Positions 59,201 through 64,000 of a DNA stretch of 64,000 nt are shown piece after piece. The notes beneath the pieces were generated by a model. That model saw only the letters and a list, made by a program, of their open reading frames with translations, searched no databases and was not told where the DNA came from. Where the stretch lies: positions 186,001 to 250,000 of the forward strand of contig MKVT01000008.1 in the NCBI GenBank assembly GCA_001898935.1. The letters are read 5' to 3'. Numbering within the stretch: position 1 is the stretch's first letter; every line of letters begins with the position of its first letter. The position numbers were made by a program, and so were the translations under genes. The stretch is from Paludibacter sp. 47-17. GTDB taxonomy: Bacteria; Bacteroidota; Bacteroidia; Bacteroidales; Paludibacteraceae.

Positions 59201-59464
59201 GTAATGATGGCCGAAAGCTATTATGCGCTGGGTAAACACGAGCAGGGAAATGCGATTATCGATTTTGTAGCCAACGATTGTGTGGAATACCTGACCTGGT
59301 ATTTCGGTCTGAAAGGCGCTCATCGTTCGAGTATCAACCGTCAGATCGGGGAGAAGTTCGGGCTGTTGAACCATGTGCTGAGTATTGCCGATAAAAATGG
59401 CCAGAAAGCGCTGGTCGACAAATACATGGCTGCTTACGAGCAATTCAGCCAGCGGGTGCGGTAA
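56252..59464 (+). CDS. DUF2723 (TMEM260-like) polytopic membrane protein, probable glycosyltransferase
   Basis: A 1070-residue protein. The first ~400 residues and part of the middle (560-680) hold about 11-12 transmembrane helices; the rest is soluble with TPR-like helices at the C terminus (RAAKVLDFSFEVLPPSQ, MMAESYYALGKHEQGNAIIDF). The signature TMEPTASFWDCGEFIASAYK and DVGHPPGAPFF near residues 26-58 and YQPRERDYAYAGSFYAF near 620 are those of DUF2723. The eukaryotic relative TMEM260 is an O-mannosyltransferase, so a polyprenyl-linked sugar transferase is likely by analogy. ATG 56252 is used; an in-frame TTG lies three codons upstream. A deacetylase gene follows after 3 nt. Confidence 0.88.
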   Translation: MNKFRLLNNLFGWIAFAIAAATYLTTMEPTASFWDCGEFIASAYKLDVGHPPGAPFFMLTGRFFSLFASDPTQVALMVNALSALASAFTILFLFWTITHLARKILIRSEEDFTPARLIGIIGAGMVGALAYTFSDTFWFSAVEGEVYAYSSLFTAVVFWAILKWEDVADQPGSDRWLIFIAYLMGISIGVHLLNLLAIPAIVLVYYFRTYSKVTTWGGVRAMLVSVVILGTVLYGIIPGFVEVASRFELLFVNTFGMSFNTGLLVYIALTIAILAWAIVESTTRKSYLRIIISFVAALAITGIPFFGSHFLLGIVLLGGLAYLLVKFKSKVDVRWLNTAVLMITVILIGYSSYTVIVIRSAANPPMDQNSPDNVFALKYYLNREQYGDRPLFYGQAYNAPVKLRIEGNTCIPIYETGDPQYSPMPKTSPDQKDSYIVTGHKMDYVMDDRFMMLFPRMYSSQAHHVNAYKIWGDVKGKRVRFDYCGQQRTEYVPTFTENLRFFFNYQLNFMYFRYFMWNFSGRQNDIQGHGEVEHGNWITGIDFIDKKLVGDQTNLPQELKDNKGRNKYYMLPLLLGIIGILFLVYNGKEGKHTFWITMLLFFLTGIAIVMYLNQTPYQPRERDYAYAGSFYAFSIWIGLGVLGIIQLVKKYLPETVVAALASVLSLGVPALMAAENWDDHDRSNRYAARDFGYNYLVSTDKDAIIFSNGDNDTFPLWYNQEVEGVRTDVRVCNLSYLQTDWYIDQMRRQAYESAPLPISWTPQQYIVGTNEVVSVREIDSRPLDVSTAFRILHDPEIKVDGEGVIPTRQLYIPVNKEEVLKSGLVDSSRIDSIAPQMEITLNKTRMTKSELMIIDMLNTNQWKRPMYFAVSVGDDYYLGMNDYFELTGMAYQIKPVRNQGKGASVNVEKMYDNMMNKFKWGNVADPKVYLDENTSRMCRTHRMMFAQLAGALVNQKDTVRAAKVLDFSFEVLPPSQVRHDITSVMMAESYYALGKHEQGNAIIDFVANDCVEYLTWYFGLKGAHRSSINRQIGEKFGLLNHVLSIADKNGQKALVDKYMAAYEQFSQRVR

Positions 59465-59467
59465 GTA

Positions 59468-60076
59468 ATGAAAGCGCAGGTTCCCTCCTGGCTCAGGCCG
59501 TTGTTGGGTAAAGGGCTGCTTTGGAGAGTCGATACGTCGTCGAAAGTAATTTATCTGACTTTCGACGACGGACCGGTTCCGGAAGTAACTCCCGAGGTAC
59601 TTGCGATCCTGGACGAGTACGGGTGGAAAGCTACTTTTTTTTGTGTGGGCGAAAATGTGATGCGTTACCCGGAGCTGTACCGGCGGTTGATCGATAGCGG
59701 ACATCGCACCGGCAATCATACTTACAATCACCTGCAACGCTTCAAAACGGCACCCGCGGCGTATCTGTCCAACGTATACAAAGCCCGTGAACGGATCGAC
59801 AGCAACTTGTTTCGTCCGCCGCACGGACAGATTACCCGGAATGTTTCGCGTGTTTTACGGCGCGACTTTACGATTGTAATGTGGGATGTACTTACCTACG
59901 ATTACGATGCTTCCATGAGGGAAGAAGATATAATGAACCTGCTCGGAAAAGAATTAAGGCCAGGTTCCATCGTGGTGTTTCACGATTCGTTGAAAGCCCG
60001 CGACCGTGTTCTGAAAGTATTGCCCAAAGCGTTGGAGTACTGGAAGTTGAACGGATATAGCTATGGCCTGCTTTGA
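59468..60076 (+). CDS. Polysaccharide deacetylase (NodB homology, CE4)
   Basis: A 202-residue CE4 enzyme. All active-site motifs are present: T31-F-D-D-G-P (base and metal Asp), H84-T-Y-N-H88 (metal His), R116-P-P-H-G120, WDVLTYDYD, and the terminal VVFHDS. No signal peptide, only a short hydrophobic-basic start; it may be cytosolic or membrane-attached. It removes N-acetyl groups from peptidoglycan or another amino-sugar polymer. Start codon 3 nt after the DUF2723 stop implies co-translation, so the two may act on the same glycan. Confidence 0.93.
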   Translation: MKAQVPSWLRPLLGKGLLWRVDTSSKVIYLTFDDGPVPEVTPEVLAILDEYGWKATFFCVGENVMRYPELYRRLIDSGHRTGNHTYNHLQRFKTAPAAYLSNVYKARERIDSNLFRPPHGQITRNVSRVLRRDFTIVMWDVLTYDYDASMREEDIMNLLGKELRPGSIVVFHDSLKARDRVLKVLPKALEYWKLNGYSYGLL

Positions 60077-60104
60077 TACTAACCTGACTTAAAAATCCTA
60101 CTCT

Positions 60105-61388
60105 ATGAAAGAATCTGTTTTACAGTATGTATGGCAGCACAAATTGTTTGTGCAACATGGTCTCATTTCCACGGCCGGACAAAAGGTGAAGGTGATTGAT
60201 GTCGGTAAACTGAATACCGATGGCGGCCCCGATTTTTTTAATGCTAAAGTTCAGATTGGCTCTACCATCTGGGCCGGAAATGTGGAGGTTCATGTGAACG
60301 CGTCGGATTGGTACCGTCATGGTCACGATGCCGACGAGGCTTACGATTCGGTGATTCTTCACGTGGTTTACCGTGCCGATCGGGAAGTGCTGGTACAAGG
60401 GAAAAGAATGTTGCCGCAGCTGGAGCTTCGGTTTCCCGAACTACTCGAACAGCGGTTCGAGGAACTGGTGTATAGCCGGAAATGGCTGGCTTGTTCCGAT
60501 CATCTGCACAAGGTGCCATCGGTTCTTTGGACCAGCTGGAAGAATGCCCTGCTGTACGAGCGGCTCATGCATAAGGTAAACGATAGTAAAGGCCTGTTGT
60601 TGCAGAGTAATTTTTATTTTGAAGAAGTTTTTTTCAAAGTATTGGCCCGGAGTTTCGGTTTTTCGATCAATGGTCCGGCCTTCGATGCATTGGCAGCTTC
60701 GCTTCCCTGGCAGGTGATCATGAAGAACCGTAATTCGCAGCAGCAGCTCGAAGCCTTGCTGATGGGACAGTCGGGATTGCTTTTTAAAGCGTACCGGCAT
60801 CATCCCGACGATGTGTATTTACAGCAGTTGATCGGCGAGTACCGCCAGCAGCAACGGAAATTCGGACTTATTCCCATTCCGGCTTCGTTGTGGAAATGGC
60901 TCCGGCTGCGGCCCGAGAATTTCCCCGAGCTGCGTATCGCCCAGCTGGCCGCTTTGTTGTCATGCAACAGGCATTTGTTCCGCGATTTGATGGAGAATGT
61001 AAGGGTGGAGGCCTGGCGCAAGGTATTGGAAAAGAGTGAACTGTCCGAATACTGGCAACACCATTTTCAGGCTGGGAAATATACTTCCAAAAAAGTGCAA
61101 AGGCCAGGTTCCGATTCGCTCACCGGATTGATTATTAATGCGGTGATTCCGGTGGCTTTTGCTTATGCCGATTATAAAGGCGATTTTGAATTGAAAGAAA
61201 CCATTGTTGTGATGATGGAGCAATTGCCTCCTGAAAACAATAGGATAATAAGAAACTGGAACGAGACGGGTGTAAAGGTCGAAAGTGCTGCCGATACCCA
61301 GGCGCTTATACAGTTGTATCGAAATTATTGTGAACCCAAAAAATGCCTGCGTTGCCGGGTCGGACATGCAGTGCTTACCCTAGGTTAA
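60105..61388 (+). CDS. DUF2851 family protein
   Basis: A 427-residue cytosolic protein typical of Bacteroidota DUF2851. Conserved stretches are VWQHKLFVQHGLISTAGQ, IDVGKLNTDGGPDFFNAKVQIG, GNVEVHVNASDWYRHGHD and YDSVILHVVYRAD; the C terminus ends in a small cysteine-rich motif CEPKKCLRCRVGH that could hold a metal. The DxG...E-VH pattern resembles a nuclease-like core, but I know of no experimental function. It lies 28 nt after the deacetylase gene and is followed at once by a lipoprotein gene. Confidence 0.9.
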   Translation: MKESVLQYVWQHKLFVQHGLISTAGQKVKVIDVGKLNTDGGPDFFNAKVQIGSTIWAGNVEVHVNASDWYRHGHDADEAYDSVILHVVYRADREVLVQGKRMLPQLELRFPELLEQRFEELVYSRKWLACSDHLHKVPSVLWTSWKNALLYERLMHKVNDSKGLLLQSNFYFEEVFFKVLARSFGFSINGPAFDALAASLPWQVIMKNRNSQQQLEALLMGQSGLLFKAYRHHPDDVYLQQLIGEYRQQQRKFGLIPIPASLWKWLRLRPENFPELRIAQLAALLSCNRHLFRDLMENVRVEAWRKVLEKSELSEYWQHHFQAGKYTSKKVQRPGSDSLTGLIINAVIPVAFAYADYKGDFELKETIVVMMEQLPPENNRIIRNWNETGVKVESAADTQALIQLYRNYCEPKKCLRCRVGHAVLTLG

Positions 61389-61401
61389 AGTGAAAGAAAG
61401 A

Positions 61402-63201
61402 ATGAAGTGGATTAAATGTATTACCGGCCTGTTGCTGGTGCTGATTATGATTTCGTGTGCCAACCGGGCTGCCGGTCCTACAGGGGGCCCCAAGGATTCG
61501 ATCCCGCCGGTGGTGCTGCGTTCGGTTCCGGTCAATGGCGCCATCAATTACAAGAAAAAGGAGATCCTGGTCTATTTCGACGAAAATGTGACCCTCGATA
61601 AAGTTACCGATAATTTTATAATTTCGCCTCCCCAGCAGGTGCAGCCTGTACTGAAGGCTAATGCCCGCGTGCTTTCGGTGACGCTGGAAGATGAACTGAT
61701 GGATAGTACTACCTACAGTCTGTTTTTTGGCAATGCGATTGTCGATTTAAACGAGAAAAACCCATTGGAGAATTATCAGTTCGCATTCTCTACAGGCAAT
61801 GAAATCGACACCTTGCAGGTAGGGGGGCGTTTGTACGACGCCTGGACCCTCGATCCGGTTCAGGGTATTTTTGTCGGGCTTCATAAGCACGATAAAGATT
61901 CTGCCTTATATACCGATAAATTTATAAGGGTGACCAAAACCGACGATGAAGGACGGTTTTCGATCCGAAACGTGAAGGCAGGCATCTATTCGGTGTATGC
62001 GCTGGGGGATGCAAACCGTGATTTCATGTACCAGCCGGGTGAAGCAGTGTCGTTTTTGGAGTCTGCGGTTGTTCCGGAAGTAAAGGTGCAACAGCGCAAC
62101 GATACGGTATGGAAAGATTCGGTAACCATCGATACCGTGCGGGTGCGGCGTACGGTGGCCTACAGTCCCGATACGCTTACCCTGCGCCTGTTTAAGGAGG
62201 ATATTAAGCGACAATACCTGGTGAAATCGGAACGTAAAGAGGCTTATTCGTTCTCCATGTATTTCAACCGGCCCTCCGACTCGCTTCCCCGGCTACGACC
62301 GTTGAATTTTGAACCCACCACTCCCTTGTTGCTCCAGAAAAACAGCACGCTCGACAGCCTTACGTGGTGGATTCCCGATTCGGCCGTATACGGACTCGAC
62401 ACGCTCAGCATGACGGTAGAGTACCTTAAAACCGATTCGTTGTTCCGCCTGGTGGAACAGGTGGATACTCTTTCGCTGATTTACCGGCGTCCTGTGAATA
62501 CCAAAAAAGAGGTCAGAAGTACTAAACCCAGCTCCAAGGCGCTGGCAGTGAGTGCTAATCTCAGTTCCTCCTTCGACCTGAACGCGAAGATCAGGTTGCA
62601 GTTCGGGATACCGGTGAATAAGGTGGATACCTCAAAAATAACGCTTTCGATGAAAAAGGATTCGCTCACCACGCCGGTACGGTTTACCTGGCAGGCCATC
62701 GATTCCATTGGATTACAATTCCAGCTCGATAATAAATGGGAAGAAGGCAAGAGTTACGAGTTGAAAATTGACTCGGCCGCATTTTTCGGGTTGTACCACA
62801 ATACCAATGTGGAGTTTAAAAGCGGATTTAAAACGAAAACAGCCGAGGATTATTCCACCCTGAAGATACTTCTCGAGCCTTTCGATTCGCTGGCGGTTTT
62901 ACAATTAATCGATTCGAAAGAAACGGTTATCCAGCAACAGCCGGCACAGGCCAAGGGTAACTCGTTTCAATATGTGAAGCCCGGTGATTATTTTGTGAAG
63001 CTTTTTGTAGATGCCAACGGCAATGGGAAATGGGATACGGGTGAATTGCTGAACAAAAAGTTCCCCGAGAAAGTACTGTATTTCTCGAAAAAACTAACGC
63101 TGAAAGCCAATTGGGAGCTTGAAGAAACCTGGAATGTCGATTCGGGAGGTAATCCCTACGCCAAGCCCGACGATCTGGTGAAAAAAACGAAAAAACAATA
63201 A
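61402..63201 (+). CDS. Large lipoprotein with N-terminal Ig-like (Big_5/SbsA-type) domain
   Basis: A 599-residue lipoprotein with lipobox MISC (signal peptide WIKCITGLLLVLI). ATG 61402 is preferred to a GTG four codons upstream. The first domain, GGPKDSIPPVVLRSVPVNGAINYKKKEI and VYFDENVTLDKV...FIISPP, is the SbsA Ig-like fold common in Bacteroidota; a carboxypeptidase-regulatory-like module follows (RLYDAWTLDPVQGIFVGLHKHDKD, ASIRNVKAGIYSVYALGD-type). The end has GDYFVKLFVDANGNGKWDTGEL, a calcium-loop-like repeat. Role is unknown; likely envelope-associated. A strong terminator follows. Confidence 0.82.
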   Translation: MKWIKCITGLLLVLIMISCANRAAGPTGGPKDSIPPVVLRSVPVNGAINYKKKEILVYFDENVTLDKVTDNFIISPPQQVQPVLKANARVLSVTLEDELMDSTTYSLFFGNAIVDLNEKNPLENYQFAFSTGNEIDTLQVGGRLYDAWTLDPVQGIFVGLHKHDKDSALYTDKFIRVTKTDDEGRFSIRNVKAGIYSVYALGDANRDFMYQPGEAVSFLESAVVPEVKVQQRNDTVWKDSVTIDTVRVRRTVAYSPDTLTLRLFKEDIKRQYLVKSERKEAYSFSMYFNRPSDSLPRLRPLNFEPTTPLLLQKNSTLDSLTWWIPDSAVYGLDTLSMTVEYLKTDSLFRLVEQVDTLSLIYRRPVNTKKEVRSTKPSSKALAVSANLSSSFDLNAKIRLQFGIPVNKVDTSKITLSMKKDSLTTPVRFTWQAIDSIGLQFQLDNKWEEGKSYELKIDSAAFFGLYHNTNVEFKSGFKTKTAEDYSTLKILLEPFDSLAVLQLIDSKETVIQQQPAQAKGNSFQYVKPGDYFVKLFVDANGNGKWDTGELLNKKFPEKVLYFSKKLTLKANWELEETWNVDSGGNPYAKPDDLVKKTKKQ

Positions 63202-63206
63202 GTGTT

Positions 63207-63806
63207 TTATTCCTCTCCTGTCGAAGGAGGGGAATTTTTTTTGGAATGGCTGCGCACCCTGGTCTGATTTTTTGCTACAAAATCTTTCCAGCCTCTGTAG
63301 GAAGCATCGGAAGTAGGGCGTCCCAACTGCAGGTAATGACAATAAGCTGCAGCCAGGCCATCGGTGGCATCCATCTGTGGAAGCATCTGATCGGCGGGAA
63401 TCGATAGAAACCGGCGCAGCATGTCGGCTACCTGTTCTTTCGATGCGGCGCCATAACCGGTGATGGCCATCTTAATCTTCAGCGGAGCATATTCGGTAAT
63501 GGGAAGGTTGCGGTAGAGAGCTGCCGACATAGCTACTCCCTGCGCACGTCCCAGTTTGAGCATCGACTGCACATTCTTTCCGAAAAACGGAGCCTCGATG
63601 GCCAGGGCTTCCGGCTTAAACTCGTCGATCAGCGATAGCGTACGGCTGAAAATACGTTGCAGCTTCTGGTAATGATCCTTGTATTTCTTCAGATCCACTA
63701 CCCCCATGGCAATCAGGCTTACCTTATTTCCTTTTACCGAAATAAGTCCGTAACCCATAATCGTGGTTCCGGGGTCGATGCCCAGTATGATTGTTTCGTC
63801 GGACAT
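63207..63806 (-). CDS. ruvC: Crossover junction endodeoxyribonuclease RuvC
   Basis: From ATG complementary to 63804-63806 the product has 199 residues. The four acidic catalytic residues are Asp11 (GIDPGTT), Glu71 ([10 protein letters not shown]), Asp146 and Asp149 ([10 protein letters not shown]). RuvC resolves Holliday junctions with RuvAB. The last ~10 residues ([11 protein letters not shown]) are read through the arms of the terminator that serves the opposite strand, so the tail is probably not conserved. A longer in-frame start is not used because it lacks family sequence. A DUF4286 gene ends 2 nt upstream. Confidence 0.95.
   Translation of the reverse strand: MSDETIILGIDPGTTIMGYGLISVKGNKVSLIAMGVVDLKKYKDHYQKLQRIFSRTLSLIDEFKPEALAIEAPFFGKNVQSMLKLGRAQGVAMSAALYRNLPITEYAPLKIKMAITGYGAASKEQVADMLRRFLSIPADQMLPQMDATDGLAAAYCHYLQLGRPTSDASYRGWKDFVAKNQTRVRSHSKKNSPPSTGEE
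63210..63242 (+). terminator. Rho-independent terminator of the DUF2723-to-lipoprotein transcript
   Basis: TTCCTCTCCT (63210-63219) pairs with AGGAGGGGAA (63225-63234), ten pairs with one G-U, around GTCGA, followed by eight T. It overlaps the 3' end of ruvC on the opposite strand. Confidence 0.88.
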
Positions 63807-63808
63807 CG

Positions 63809-64000
63809 TTAGTGGGAAATAACTTCGAGGGTGGTGGCAAAAAACAACACGTTGCCGTTGAAGCGGCCAGTGCATACCTGCTGAAGCGATGCTCCGCCGG
63901 TACTCAGCCAACGGTCGATGGCGTGCAGGTGCTCGGTCCGGAACTGTAAAGCGTACGACAGCCCTTCTTCATCCGAAGGGGTGTGCACCCTGGCCAGCTG
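63809..64000 (-). CDS. DUF4286 family protein, 5' end outside the window
   Basis: The last 63 residues are present (stop complementary to 63809-63811). They read [20 protein letters not shown], then [14 protein letters not shown] and [17 protein letters not shown], matching the C-terminal half of DUF4286, a ~100-residue Bacteroidota family with a ferredoxin-like fold and no known activity. It is transcribed toward ruvC with a 2-nt gap and probably forms an operon with it. Confidence 0.8.
   Translation of the reverse strand, partial: QLARVHTPSDEEGLSYALQFRTEHLHAIDRWLSTGGASLQQVCTGRFNGNVLFFATTLEVISH

Noticed and set aside
57992-59824. 610-codon minus-strand frame opposite the DUF2723 and deacetylase genes
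   Set aside because: Length is striking, but the composition (many His, Arg, Ile, Val) is the typical reverse complement of codon-biased coding sequence, it spans two real genes, and it shows no domain.
1-64000. Horizontal transfer island, prophage or insertion sequence
   Set aside because: No transposase, integrase, phage structural gene or terminal repeats were seen, and codon style looks uniform by eye.

Overview
The window comes from a fermentative, probably strictly anaerobic member of the Bacteroidota, most likely order Bacteroidales. The evidence is: adjacent type IX secretion genes porU and porV followed by ispF; butyrate kinase and phosphate butyryltransferase genes; Bacteroidota families such as DUF2723, DUF2851, DUF4286 and DUF1599; near absence of Shine-Dalgarno sequences; and repeated TAnnTTTG -7 promoter boxes, once with a TTTG box exactly 19 bp upstream of a tRNA and once upstream of a Crp-type gene. 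Family or genus cannot be fixed from the sequence. There is no rRNA, insertion sequence, prophage or CRISPR array.

Layout. 1-11.7 kb: end of a GH31 glycosidase gene, a BadF-type sugar kinase, a two-domain glycosyltransferase, a run of envelope hydrolases and lipoproteins, the mechanosensitive channels MscS and MscL, and a lipoprotein/outer-membrane pair behind an unusual leader. 11.7-21.9 kb: acyltransferase-LptF/G-butyrate kinase operon, PcrA/UvrD helicase, Crp-type regulator with tcdA, a secreted GH2 glycosidase and a YdeI-like protein. 22-28 kb: a seven-gene operon on the minus strand encoding DsrE2-like and TusA-like sulfur carriers, an MvhD-like protein, two HdrA-type flavoproteins, a small winged-helix protein and a QmoC-like membrane Fe-S/heme subunit. 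28-32.6 kb: a duplicated DUF1599 protein, a DoxX/MauE-like protein, tpiA, radA and two tRNA-Val genes. 32.6-44.5 kb: gltX heading a polysaccharide or LPS gene set (glycosyltransferases, wecB, methyltransferase, flippase), then YitT and leuS. 44.6-56 kb: rex, an FAH-family gene, porU-porV-ispF, comM, lpxB followed by a PagL-like outer-membrane protein, and ptb. 56-64 kb: a DUF2723 membrane protein, polysaccharide deacetylase, DUF2851, a large Ig-like lipoprotein, ruvC and the end of a DUF4286 gene.

The most interesting element is the Hdr/Qmo-like operon. Its gene content suggests electron exchange between the quinone pool and a soluble sulfur-carrier relay, although no dissimilatory sulfite or APS reductase gene is in view. 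An 18-bp palindrome TTGTGA-N6-TCACAA lies upstream of this operon, and a perfect version sits in the promoter of the Crp-type gene, overlapping its -33 box. The regulator has the CRP-like R-E-x-x-x-R recognition residues expected to read TGTGA, so the window seems to hold both an autoregulated regulator and one of its targets. Other points for a second look are an alpha/beta hydrolase with Asp in place of the nucleophilic Ser, a PagL-like domain fused to a second barrel-like domain directly after lpxB, and a perfect Shine-Dalgarno with an 8-codon ORF in a structured leader.
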